A stretch of DNA of 64,000 nucleotides from Pyrenochaeta sp. MPI-SDFR-AT-0127. Taxonomy: Eukaryota > Ascomycota > Dothideomycetes > Pleosporales > Cucurbitariaceae. Numbering within the stretch: the stretch's first letter is position 1; each line of letters opens with the position of its first letter. Location: NCBI GenBank assembly GCA_020747015.1, contig JAGTJM010000078.1, positions 62,001-126,000 of the forward strand, read 5' to 3'. This document shows positions 21,231 through 32,679 of the stretch, piece by piece. The translations under genes and the position numbers were made by a program. The notes under the pieces were generated by a model. The model made no database searches, was not told the DNA's origin, and saw only the letters and a program-made list of their open reading frames with translations.

Positions 21231-21520
21231 CTCTGTCTATATATATTAGGATACCGAACATCAATTTGATATTCTCTAAAAAGTAATACGTACACAGAAA
21301 ACCATACCTCGATGATGTGCCTCGATGTTGTGCCTCGATGTTATAGCCGTACGCAGTGTGCCTCGATTCCGGGCCTCAATTCTGTGCCTCAATTCCGTGG
21401 CCGTGTACGCAATAAGGCTACAACAAGACTACAGCTCGTGCGCGCAATAAGGAGGCTTGATTTTGAGCCTTAGTATCGTGGCCCGTGCGCGATAATAGAG
21501 CCTCGATCCTAGTATATCAT
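21231..21520. repeat. dispersed repeat, copy 1
   Basis: Begins with tatatatattaggata and continues with CCTCGATGTTGTGCCTCGATG and GCGCGCAATAAGG-type words. The same succession occurs in the same orientation at 41481-41770. It carries no coding signal and is probably a piece of a non-autonomous repeat. Confidence 0.75.
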
Positions 21521-21642
21521 GCCACGCGATTCTGCCCTTGGATCGACCAAGTTGAGTATGCGCGTGCCTTGCTCCCAAAACGCGTGCATGCAACGCGGAA
21601 CGCGTACAGATTCCGTCTCATCGGAGTATAGTGCGGTGCCAC

Positions 21643-22010
21643 CCATCCATGATGCCGACTTTGGAATCTCTTCAATATCCCGTAGTCGTCAAACAATGCC
21701 GAGGTGGCAGGTCCAGAGGAGTCAAAAGTGTAAATAATTTCTTAAGTTTATACCAGGCCGTGCGTGAAGCTAAAGAGAGTGGCTACTTCAAACAAGGCAT
21801 CCTCGTTAAATACCATACCGATAGTCCAGAGGTCGATGCCAACTTTGCGCTCTGGCGCTCTAGCAAGGCAACATCATTTTCTTCAAAATGGTGGATGAAT
21901 TCCTATATACAGCCGATGCGGAAAATGCGACAATTCCTGACAACTTTATAGAAGATAATATGGCCCTGCCTAGTAGAATAGGTCCTGAGGAGAGGGATTT
22001 AGTTCGAACG
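21643..22010 (+). pseudogene. ATP-grasp enzyme fragment
   Basis: The reading YPVVVKQCRGGRSRGVKSVN, then ILVKYHTDSPEVDANF and, after a one-base frame change, DAENATIPDNF matches the central ATP-grasp fold of the fungal carbamoyl-phosphate-synthase-like ATP-grasp proteins (PVVVK lysine strand; EVDANF metal/ATP strand). The start, end and several frames are missing, and tandem stops follow at about 22010. It lies 0.6 kb downstream of the SIS-domain gene. It is a non-functional relic. Confidence 0.65.
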
Positions 22011-22019
22011 TATTGATGA

Positions 22020-24380
22020 GATGCTGAGGCGACTACCAGGGATCGTCCCGTACGTGCCTAGAACAGAATGTTTCACTGCTGGGAAGACTAGCTTACTAGC
22101 AGGAGGTGCTAGGTCTATTTCCTACTTTTTAATACACTCGGCGAAGAGTAAAAGACTCTTACTAAAGATGTGTACACGTATTAACGAAGTATTAAGCTAC
22201 CTTTTAGATAATTTAGTTAATAGTATATCTATCCTATAAGAGGATATATAAATCCTAGCTATATACACTAGTTTAAACTAGGGAATTAATAGTAATGTAA
22301 AGATTAATCTGCTCGTAAATAAACCACACTATCTCTCCCTGTACTATTTTAATCTATTCAATTAAGATAGTAGGTAATATCCTAAGCTATTATTATTATT
22401 CTAGATAAGAGAAGCCTATAACAGACTTTTAGCTCTAAATAGTATAAGTAGGAATCTAATAAATATTTCCTCACTTTATAATATACACATATATTTTAAT
22501 AGCTTCGATACAGTTTAATAAGCCCGATATAGGGATTGCGTTTATTGCTGAGTATTGGATTTTGCTTATGTCTTCGTTTCTATATGATTTGAGAATAGAT
22601 GAAAAAGCTGGAACGTTGTACAAGACTATTCGATAGTGCTGTTGAAGCCTTAAGACATCCTTAACTCGTGTATGCGATCTTTGTTTTACACCGAAAAGTA
22701 AACATCCTAGTACATTATTACTTCGCATAAATATCAGATATCTTATCTCTTTTCAAGGCTGGACTTTTTCTCGTTAGATGACGACTCCCTGAACGGCGAA
22801 GGGTAAATCATCCCAGGCACAATTAGCCCCAAATTTGAATCCACTTTAGGCAATTTCTATTCGCACTCCGATGTACCGACATTCAGAGAGTAACAATAAG
22901 ATGGCGCTTTACACAATATTGTCGCCTTTATGCAGTCATGGCCAAGGAAAAGTATGACAGGAAAGAGTGTGGATAATCGCAACTTGAATGCTGCATTTGT
23001 TAGTTGGTCTGCGCCGTAAGTAGACCAACAAGGTACACCAAATGTTGATATCAATCCCGCACTTAGAATATCAATGATAAGAACGAATCAATATGTAAAT
23101 TATCATTATGATGCAAGAAGGGGCTCTGATAATAGATGTGGGTTTTATCGAGTTTTAGAGCTTCCATTCTGAGTGAAAGTAGATCTTATTGCCTTTGATC
23201 TCCGCTAAGAAAGCAACACGCTTCCAAGAATGTCTTCTTATTCCTGGAGATACCGTTTTGCGCCTATTATACGACCATGTTGAGCTTTGGGCATAGATTC
23301 CTGACCAGAGTCGTAGTCTACCTAAATATGCACAATCTTAGCGCCATCTTGGGTGCCTGTGATGAAAATGCTTCAATAAAAGCTGCATTAGACCTTGGGT
23401 GATAGAAAGGCATTGTTGAGAATAGTGATAAAGTCATCTGATTCGAGGCTCAGCATTCTAAACTTTTGTTATCATATTCTTATCTAAGAACCTTGCATAC
23501 ATATGAAAGGGGCAGCGTGCAAAGCATCTGGCAATTCTGGTATACACCTAGAAAGAGGATACCCTTAGTGCATTGCGTTCTTCGGGTAAGTCCCGGAGCC
23601 CCACAAATGTACGGAGGGGAAGAACATCTAAAGTATGGAGATCTACTACCTTAGTGCAACTATAGATTGCGCGAAGCCGAAAGAGGCTTGAGCAGAACTG
23701 AGGCTAGACTCCCCTACTAGTGGCGGCCCACAAAGAGCTTATGTATCAAAGCTCCGGGCTACAATAAAATGTACAAGGATCCTAGTACTCAACAACCACA
23801 AAGTTCTTTTTTAGATACTTTTACAGCGTTTTTTCACATCTACTGTACTATACTATTTACCTCAGGGGAGGCATAATTGAGCCATGAAGTAGGTCGATTT
23901 AAGGAAAGGGTCTATTGGTCCAACTAGCAGCCCCTTCAGAGGGCCTTAACGGCCGTGTCTGGTCGCTATCAAACAGAGCCTTGGATTGGTTTAAAGACAG
24001 CACCTCTGAGTTGTTCCAAGGCTCTATGTCGGTGGAAAGTGGTGCCGATTAGCCACCGACAGGCCAAACGTGGCAAGGTCTGAGAGTGTGGGGGTCAAGG
24101 CGTCGAAAGTGGCACCACAAAAGGTGCTAGTCAAATGCCGCAAAACTCGATAAGCTGTCGGCGGTGTGCAGTCGTAGAAGATACTGTCTATAAGTGCATA
24201 GGAGATGGGGCAAGGTGAGGGTCAGGGATAAGTTTGTGTGTAGATTGGGCACGACATAGTGTAAGCCCCCAAGACATTGCGCCATGGGAGCCGCAGAGAC
24301 TAGGGGGTATAACGTGAGAATAGGGGTTTTAGCTCCTGTACAATCGGAGATGCCTAAAGCAAGGGGTCGAAAGCAGACCA
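22020..24380. other. AT-rich decayed region without recognisable genes
   Basis: About 2.3 kb of low-GC DNA with only short open frames, rich in TA steps as in RIP-mutated repeats. No family was recognised on either strand. Confidence 0.5.
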
Positions 24381-24444
24381 GGACCAGATGCTTCTTAAGA
24401 AGTATCTGGTCGGGCAAGTCGCAAGGCAAATCGACTTTCCCCTC

Positions 24445-25275
24445 ATGTCGCTTCAGGGGCTAGTCATTGCAGTTTCCGGAGCGGCTTCAGGCATTGGGCT
24501 TGCCACTGTACGTCTGCTGGCGCAGCGTGGGGTGTGCCTTGTTCTGGCCGATAATGACGGCGCTGGGCTTTAGGCAGAGGCGTCCAAGCTGCGGCCCGCT
24601 GGGGCACGATGCACAGCGGCCCGGACAGACGTGCGCAGCGCCAGGGATGTCGACGAGTGGATTGAAGCTGGCGTGGAGGCGTTTGGTCGATTGGACGGCG
24701 CGGAGAACTGCGCTGGGGTAATGCAGCATTCCCTGGTCTTGGCCGAAGTGGCATAGCTGGTTGCTGACGACCGTTGCGAAGATGCTCCGTGCAGGAAGCA
24801 GCAGCATGACCCCGACCAACCAGAGCGATGCCGACTGGGGCTTTGTGGTCGACACCAATCTGGGAAGCACCTTCCGCTGCATGCAGGCGCGGCTGGCCGT
24901 TGTGGTCGACGGGGGCAGCATCATGAACCTGACATCGACAGCTGGTGTCCAAGGCTTTGCCCAAGATGCAGCCTACTGCGCCAGCAAGCACACCATCATC
25001 GGCCTCACCCGTGCAGCCGCAAAAGAGGTTTGCTTCCCAGGGCATTCTCGTCAACAGCAATGCGCCGGCCACTATCGACACGCCCATGCTAGGCCTTGGC
25101 CTTGGCCATGGCCCTCCCCGTGCCCGCGTCGAGGCTGAGATCCGCGGCCACGGGCCCATGTAGCGTTTCGGTACTGCCGACGAGGTCGCTCAGACCATTG
25201 CCTTTCTTCTCGGACCTGAGAGCAACTTTACGACCGGCACCGTCACTGCCGTCGACGGCGGCATGACGGCTTAGC
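24445..25275 (+). pseudogene. short-chain dehydrogenase/reductase pseudogene
   Basis: Clear SDR homology. It has SGAASGIGLATVRLL at the start, AENCAG, then after an intron (about 24716-24778) DWGFVVDTNLGSTF, GGSIMNLTSTAGVQGF, YCASK (YxxxK pair), a PATIDTPML loop and the C-terminal TGTVTAVDGGMTA. It is broken by TAG at 24571-24573, a one-base frame change at about 25030, and TAG at 25160-25162. A third TAG lies inside the intron. Both exon TAG codons sit where CAG would be unremarkable, as expected of C-to-T change. The group resembles levodione- and 3-oxoacyl-reductase-like SDRs in metabolite clusters. It is part of a decaying oxidative gene group with the P450 and oxidase that follow. Confidence 0.8.
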
Positions 25276-25462
25276 TGAGCAGTAGTAGGAGAAATTCATT
25301 TCACTTCCCTCGAATGCACTCTAGTTGTCCCTTTTGGCAGGTCTGAGCACTCCTCCGAAGCCGACACAGCCAAAGGCAACATGCCATACAAATCGAATGA
25401 TACTCATCTTTTCCTCATAGCACCACTCACCGTGATCCCACATTACTGTCATGCTTAACAAC

Positions 25463-27318
25463 ATGACATCGTATCTTCTCGTCGCTGCATTGGGCGTGCG
25501 TTCCTCGTTCTCCCACAAGTAATTCTCACCTGTCTGTTAATTCTTGTCCCAGCTTGCTGCCTACCTGCTCTTCCACGTCCTATACAATCTGCTCTGGCAC
25601 CCACTAAGATCCTTCCCAGGCCCGTTGTTGGCCCCTTCTACTCTGGCCAGTGCTTTTGGGGCCATGAATTCCACGAGCTGACAGCTTCAACCATCAGTTA
25701 TGTCGTATGTGGAAAACAGCTGGAGGTCGCTAGCACCGTGCCATTGATAATGGCCACAAGCGCTACGGTGCCACTTGCCTCGCCTGTCCAGCACGAGCAG
25801 TCCAGCTGACTACTATTAGGCCCTGTATTCCGTGTGGCACCAAACGAGTTGTCTTTCGTCTCAGTCAAGTCATGGAAAGACATTTATGGTGCCATGCCTA
25901 GCTCTGGCCAGATTTGCATCAAAAGCGAATTCTACAATATCTATGGCTCTGCCTACCGATCTCCGTGCATAGGCAGTGAGCGGGACCCTGTCCGCCATGC
26001 CGGCATGAAAAAGCACCTCTCCGCGGCATTCTCTACCTGCGCTCTCCTGCAACAAGAGGAATGTATTCGCAAATGTGCTGATGGCATTGTCAAACGCATC
26101 GCCCAGCACCCCGAAGCCCAGCCCCACGCTTATGGACACAACATGACCAAGTGGTATGAGATGATCTTCTTTGACATTTTAGGTGAGATGGCCTTTGGCG
26201 AGTCCTTTCATGCCGTACAAGGTGGCCGGCCGCATTTCTGGTCTGAGTTGATTGTCTCGCACCTGTACTTCATCACTGTCCTGGACAATCTGCGCAGATA
26301 CCCACTTCTGGTGCCCATGGGGAAATTGTTGCTCCCTTGGGCCACTACCCACGTGCGTGATAAGCACTCAGGCTACACGCGAGCCCATGTACAATGGTGA
26401 GACAAATTCAACATATCCCTGACGAAGCTGTCTACGTGCTGAAGATCCCTGCAGGCGATTGCACACAGAGTCCACCCGAAAGGATTTCCTCTCCAACCTA
26501 GTGAGCAAGGTGGAGAGGAACGAGGTATCGCAGGAAGAAATGACTGCTTACTCTTCAACACTAGTGTAAGATGTCTGTCCTTGGCTCTGCCTCATCTTCC
26601 CTAAAGCATCGGGTAGCATTGCGGGCGGCGAAACGACGTCAACTTTCTTGGCTGCCACCACATACTATTTGCTGAGGATGCCACACGCATACCAACGCCT
26701 ATGTGCTGATATTCGTAATGTATTCCCCACCTATGACTCCATCAACGCCCTTGCCTGCCAGCATTTGCCATATCTGCAAGCCGTCATCTCAGAGGGCCTT
26801 CGCATCTACCCGCCCGGGTCTCAAGGCTTTCCTCGTATCTCATCCGGCGTCATAGTTGACGGTCATTGGGTGCCAAAGGAAGTATGATGCGGGTCATACT
26901 AGCCATTCTTCTTTACCCATTTCCCACGATGGCCTCGCTGACGAATTTGATTTCATAGTCTGAGATGTACACGAGCGCCTGGACTGTAACCCACGATGAT
27001 AGGAACTTTGCTGAGCCCATGTCGTTCGAGCCAGAGCGCTGGATGGATCCAAACAACAAAGATGAGCGCGAAGCAAGTCAGCCGTTTTCGCTTGGCCCAC
27101 GCGCATGTCTGGGACGCAAGTAAGTTTTGATACTTTGCTCGTTGCTCTTCACTGTACTCAATGCCCGGTCTAGCTTCGCCTACATGGAGATGAATTTGAT
27201 CTTGGCTACTATGCTGTAGAAATTTGATTTGGAACTTGCCAATGAGTCATTGGATTGGGAGGGGCAAAGTCACATTCATGTCATGTGGTGGAAGCCAGAT
27301 CTGTATGTTCGCTTTCAT
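25463..27318 (+). pseudogene. cytochrome P450 pseudogene
   Basis: P450 segments appear in order. An anchor exon at 25463-25495 joins, over an intron, LAAYLLFHVLYNLLWHPL and SFPGPLLAP. APNELSFVSVKSWKDIYG and ERDPVRHAGMKKHLSAAFS follow, then a DIVGEMAFGESF-like stretch. The I-helix is AGGETTST, the K-helix EGLRIYPP, and the heme loop FSLGPRACLGRK with its intron, then MEMNLILATML. Defects include multiple stops between 25676 and 25830, where the region before the B-helix is scrambled, and a TAG just after MEMNLILATML (about 27218). Most of the rest is open. It is paralogous in style to cluster P450 B but not an obvious duplicate. Confidence 0.82.
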
Positions 27319-27788
27319 CCTCGGAACACGGTGCCAGGAGAACACACCATGCCAGAAAAAGCAATTTCCGGTAATTTGTAGTGGCGACCATACTTTACCC
27401 TCCATGGTGAAGCCGAGTGTACAACCCATGCAATCAGACACCCCCGACCTGGAGTCGGCACTTCAGACTTTCAGGTGTGCTATGCTTAATAAACCAATGT
27501 CCATTCGGCCCGCATCGGAAGATTCCTGATACGGATATTTGCCTGACTCGCTCTCAGGTGATGCTACTGCGATTTCGCAGGCCACGAGCCAGTTCACCTT
27601 GCTAGAAACCCCCTATAATTTGAGCTAATTATATCTGACATCTCAATGCATACAGAGGCAACATTACGGTCGGGCCAATGCTCGGCCACTCAGCTATTGA
27701 AGCAATCTTATATTTCCATTAAAGACCTATCTTCTGATGCAGTCTTCATCATGCCAATTCTTTGATAGGCTTTTCCTCTCATTCAATC

Positions 27789-29541
27789 ATGTTTAAGTTG
27801 CTCAGTATCCTGTTTTTTAGTGGTCACGTGGTGGGCAGTATCTTGCCATATTGACGCTCGAGCTCCATTGCTTTGGGTGAGCCCTCCAAAGTCAACAATA
27901 GCACATTTGAAACCTACAAGGCTCTCGAGGAATCCTATTTTGGCCAGGTGCTCTATCCTTCAACGCCCAATTACACAATCGAATCACAAGGTAGAACTAT
28001 CCAATGGCGTTTTGTCATGTAGCCACGAACACTGACACTTACGTAAAGCGATATGGAGCCAAGCCGCTTGGTTCAATCCAACCTGTGTCTTTGTACCAAA
28101 AACTGCTCAGGTTATGGCTGCTGAAATACGCAAACTCGGTCAGACCAAAACACCCTTCGCCATACGCTCGGGCGGGCACATGGCCGCTGCTGGCCACCAG
28201 TCCCTCGATGATGGCGTAATGATAGTGACAACGGCTCTTACAGAAATGACTCTTGTACGAGAGCCCAACGATTTTGGTACCACTTTTGTGCGTGCCGGGC
28301 CAAGCTTCCGCTGGCTGGACTTGTACTCTTTCCTTGAGCCCCACGGCTTACTCGCTATCGGTGGCCGTGTTGCGAGCGTGGGCAGCGGTCTCCTATTGGG
28401 CGGTGGACTTAGCTATTTCAGCAGTGAATATGGCTGGGCAGCTAACAGTGTCCTCAATTTCGAGGTAGCCACGGCTGACGGCCGCCTTTTGCAGGCAAAT
28501 GCCAAAGAAAACACTGACCTCTTCTGGGCCCTCAAGGGCGGATCAAATAATTTTGGAGTCGCTACCCGCTACGACTTGCAGACATACCCAAATAGCAAGA
28601 TGTACGGTGGCATGGTCACCTGGCCAGAGGATGCAGCGCAGGCCTACTTGGATGCTCAAACAGCCTTTATGCTTCCAGGAGGCGGTCACGAGGACTCAAA
28701 GGCTGCTATTCAGCCAGACATCTCGTGGTCCCCCCTCACAAATACGACTGCTTTCGGCAACATGTTCCTTTATGCTGGGCCCGTGGTGAATCCAAAAGCA
28801 CTAGAAAATTTCACCGCCATCCCGACTACGTCTAGCACCGTTGCCCTTCAGAACTTCACTCAAGTGTTAGCGCCTTCAGTACAATACGGAAAACGAGATA
28901 GAAGGTGAGTGACTTTGCAAGAATCACTGTAGTCCTGCCGGAGGGTGTGCTAATCTGCGAGAAAGATGGTCATACCGCGATACATCTATCAAGTTCGCCC
29001 CTGAGACTATGAATCTCATTTATCGCGTAATGATCGACACAGCAAAGGAAATACTTATCGGCGTCAACTGCACTGTTGGTGCCGCCATCCAACCCATCAC
29101 CCAAGCCCACATCCAAGCTGCTCGCGATAAGGGTGGAGATGCCTTAGACCTCAACCCGGCCGATGGCGGGTTCGTCAGTATGTAATTTCCCAACTACTAT
29201 TCCAACAACTGTCATCCGCTCCTTTCAATTATCTTTTACTTATGCTAACAAGACCAGTTTCGCTTTACTACGCCCAATGGTTTGATCCGGCTGACGATGA
29301 CAAGATCGCGCAATGGTCAAGTAAGGCTGTCGAGACCCTTGAAGCCGAGGCGACAAAATTAGGCATTTTGTATGCGTTTAAATTTCTCAACGACGGCGGC
29401 ATAGGCCAGCATCCTATAAGTACATACGGAGGAGGCAGGTCTTTGGCTAAGCTTAAGGCTATCGCGAATAAGTATGACCCTAAAGGAGTATTTCAGACTC
29501 TCGTTCCAGGGTTCAAGTTAAGTAGTGAACCACAATTTTAG
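27789..29541 (+). pseudogene. berberine-bridge-like FAD oxidase with one in-frame TGA
   Basis: Four exons join in phase: 27789-27990, 28049-28904, 28966-29177 and 29258-29541 (518 codons including stop). The N-terminus is a good secretion signal (MFKLLSILFFSGHVVG). The FAD-binding domain has RSGGH (about residue 110), whose His normally bonds FAD, then a glycine-rich GSGLLLGGGLSYFS, DLFWALKGGSNNFGV and the C-terminal BBE motif YDPKGVFQTLVPGF. The cysteine that makes the second FAD bond in bicovalent members is absent. The only defect is TGA at codon 22 (27852-27854), just after the signal peptide. No intron of plausible size and phase was found that removes it. The family performs oxidative cyclisations and alcohol oxidations on secreted or vesicular substrates. 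It may be a very young pseudogene or may carry an allele-specific stop. Confidence 0.75.
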
Positions 29542-29872
29542 AAGACCTAGTGGACATTTATTGTTATCAAGCGAGAAATAAGTAAACTTAATATATGTAG
29601 GAGGTATAGAACTCATTTCTCTCTTTAGATATAAATCCGTTTTTATAGTATAGATGTGCCTTATCTTCTATAAAGGAAGAGAAGAACTCTTGTTAACCTA
29701 AGTAATGTGGCTTTAGTGTTGTTCTTTGTTATTAACCTAATGTACTATCACAGCATTGCTTTAGAAGATAAAGATAGTATATAATAGTAGTATGACATTT
29801 TTTATACTTCTTAGGTACATTCAACACTTCAAGGGGGCCTGGATACCTCATTATCGAGTAAAGATCTTAATA
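29542..29872. other. AT-rich intergenic, convergent gene ends
   Basis: No gene. AT-rich DNA between the 3' ends of the oxidase and of the reverse-strand metalloprotease-like gene. Confidence 0.5.
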
Positions 29873-32010
29873 TTACTCGCCTATATCATGGCCTAGACCC
29901 CGAAGAATAAAACCCGACAGACCTATTACTGTTGTTAACGAGGTAGGATTGGTCACAGCAGTAGCCACATTTCCTTCTGTCTGCGACTCAAGCACGCCTG
30001 GCATTGCTGTAGCTGTAGTTGATTTTGATGTTGGCATTTCGAAACCCTGGTCCAATGAATTCATATCACCGAGAGCAGACTCTGAACCTGTCATTGTCGT
30101 GTCTGTGTTGGATGAAACACGGGAAGGTATCAATGATGAGGTGGGTGATGTTGTTGGTGTGATCGCGGTCGCAGCTCCTACACCATAAGAAAGCTAAATC
30201 AGGTGTTGTCAGTCCGCATTGCGGAGCTTAGAAATTTGTTAACATACGATTGAATAACCTCTTCCGAGCTGGGTTTTGTCCGTTACGCAATATCGATGCA
30301 GGTTCGGCACATAGCCCTCCATGCAACATCCTACTTCACGGAATTCTTTTGACCACAGGGTCCAACTTGGGTCTGCACAGCGAAGATTGTTTGGTATGAT
30401 GTCTTTGCTACAATCAGTGCCTAATCAAGTCAGCCATATTGTTGATGACATGTCCATTGCTCGTTACCTGGATCGCAGCAGATGCTCGCTTCACTGGCGA
30501 CCGCTTCGTCCAACTCCGTCCCGTCTGGACAGCACCATATCGCAAATTTGGCGGAATGCGTTCCAGTCGGACAATATCCGCCTCCTGTGCTGGAAGAGTA
30601 TAACGGCCAGAGCACGAACCCGGTTCCCCCAGAAGGTTCATCAATGGGGCATGACTGGCTTTCTCCATCCTCGTCGCCTTCATCATCATCTTCGTCCTCA
30701 TCCTCGCTCACCTGTCGTTTGCAACGACACTTTTTCCTTGACTTGCGTGTTACGGACAGCTCTGCTACGTCGTCCTCGGCATCACGCGTCGACGTGAAGA
30801 TGAACTCCAATTTGAGTGAACCCGGGCAGGGCACTACTAGAGTGGGATCTCCAGAGATGGCTTCCCATACAGTTGCTTTACCAGCACGCCAGTATAACGC
30901 GGAACCTGTCTTGAGAGGCTGGATCTTTAGATTCACCGTTAGACCTCCCTTTATGGTAAACTTCCCAACTGCAATAGCAAATGTCTTCACTTTAATCTGA
31001 ATATTTTTTGAGTCTCCATTTCTGGCCAGGGTGACTGGAAAGACCTGTTCGACTATATCGTATATGCTTGGTTCGGTTGCGCGAAGCGGAACTGCGGTTC
31101 TGTCGGAGAAAAGAATCTTTTTGTCCCTGTAAGCTTGTGCGAATAGAGGCCAGTATTGCGTCATGTCAGCGTCTCTCGACATTGTTCTCCTAGCATCCGA
31201 GACAGCGTTTGACCCACTTTGGCGCATGACGAGGTTATGAATCTGTTTAAGAGAGAGCCCTTTATTACTGAGGAATTGGAAAAAGAGAAAGGCGCCATAA
31301 CCCCTGCATTCGTGTGTGCTTGCATCAATGAGCCCCTGACACTGACTATATAGCGGGTTGTTGGGGTAGAAAGCGTTGATATAGAGCCCGGTGCGATGAT
31401 CGGGGTAATAATTGACACCAAAAAAAGAAGGCGAGCCTTCAATCCACCAGCCTGAAGGTGGTCCAGTATAGAAGGGTTCATGATTCATGCCCTGGATAGC
31501 GTGGTAGAGTTCATGAGATGTAGTGCGCTGAAATCCAACGGGATCCCCTATTTCGTCTGGCCTATCATTTCTGATCCATATGTAGCAAGCACTCCTGTTC
31601 TCTCTACATACAGTTAGCCCATTTGCATTTGCTGGTTTACCATCGATGTTCGGAAGATCAGGTGAAATAACAAGATTGATGGTGGGAGGAAGTATTGCAA
31701 ATGTTCCATAATCTGGAATGGCCTTGTCGAGGCCTTCGCGCACCAACTTAATGTGATTTGCCATCTTTGCATTTGACTCTGGGGTGGATGAGGCGAGAGA
31801 ATCCGTCGCTATGTACACGTCTACTATCGCACCTGCGATGGTTGTGGGATATCCCAGAAAATGAAGACAATTCCATTGTGGTATCATCCATCCGGAAACC
31901 GTGAACTGCCCGCAATCAACAAAGTCACTTCCTTCGATAGGGGTCCCAGGAATAGCCGATGCATCATTAAGAATCGTCAAAAGCACTCCAAGGATAGAGA
32001 AAAGCCACAT
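29873..32010 (-). CDS. secreted HExxH metalloprotease-like protein with Cys-rich and acidic tail
   Basis: Three exons, 32010-30468, 30420-30248 and 30193-29873, with matching phases give 678 aa. A signal peptide (MWLFSILGVLLTILNDASA) precedes a domain with HELYH (His166, Glu167, His170) and, about 20 residues on, GWWIEGS (Glu191). This is the arrangement of a gluzincin-type zinc peptidase whose third ligand is a Glu in a WxEG stretch. After the catalytic region come a beta-rich part, a run of Asp/Glu (SEDEDEDDDEGDED), several Cys-pair segments (WCCPDG, ICCDPG, VGCCMEGY) and a Ser/Thr-rich end. Splicing is preferred because it continues the Cys-rich segment; unspliced reading stops at once. 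The family is not one I can name. A role as an extracellular or cell-surface protease is inferred. The gene is intact, and a transposon lies 157 bp upstream of the start. Confidence 0.75.
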
Positions 32011-32167
32011 TTTCCCTTCTTCGTGAGCAATTGCAGGACCTCAGCAAAACAGATGACGAAGTTGTGCAGAATACGAATTCTGTCGGAGTGCTGAGCAGCT
32101 TATCATCGCTGCTAGCAGAACAGCTTTGCGGAACATACCGCAAACTGCATAAAGCTAAATCACACTA

Positions 32168-32264
32168 CTCGGCCCCAATGGCTGATTCTCAGTTTCTCTT
32201 CGAGAAAGGCCGTGCGGAGCACGGCCCTACTAGCTCAATGATCGCACACGCTCAATGATCCAAA
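32168..32264. repeat. left terminal inverted repeat of the transposon
   Basis: 97 bp, identical by eye to the reverse complement of 34713-34809, preceded by the TA target dinucleotide. Confidence 0.95.
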
Positions 32265-32679
32265 TGTCATAAAATGCCTTTTGTATAGTAATTTGTATGG
32301 TAATTACATCGTAAAACACTTGATTTATCACTCACAGCCCCATTCTAGCTGTTCTGGCGAGATACAGTTATAAAAGTCAATAATAGGAGATGAGTAGCCC
32401 TCGTCGTCGCTGCCAATAGGGCTATTTTCAAGCTGCGTCTTAGGGACATGAAATTGACTATCCTGTACTTATATTATTGCTTATTTTCCTTCAGGGAAGG
32501 ATGGCAGCGTAGGTGCGTCTCCTTTCCTTTGCAGGTGCCGCGTATAAGGATCCATGCCGCTATAGTTAACGTATGCGACTTTAAGTGCTAAAATCGAGCT
32601 CTCTATAATAGAACGCCTTGCTATAAACTTGCCTCTCTCCTCTAATATTTGTATAGAGTTCTTATACAAATTCTGGAAT

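Noticed and set aside
24716..24778. TAG at 24754 as a third stop in the SDR pseudogene
   Set aside because: It lies within a good intron (GTAATG donor, GCTGAC branch, GAAG acceptor), so it is not a coding defect.
32031..32258. Forward open frame entering the left transposon end
   Set aside because: It crosses the insertion boundary into the inverted repeat and has no homology.
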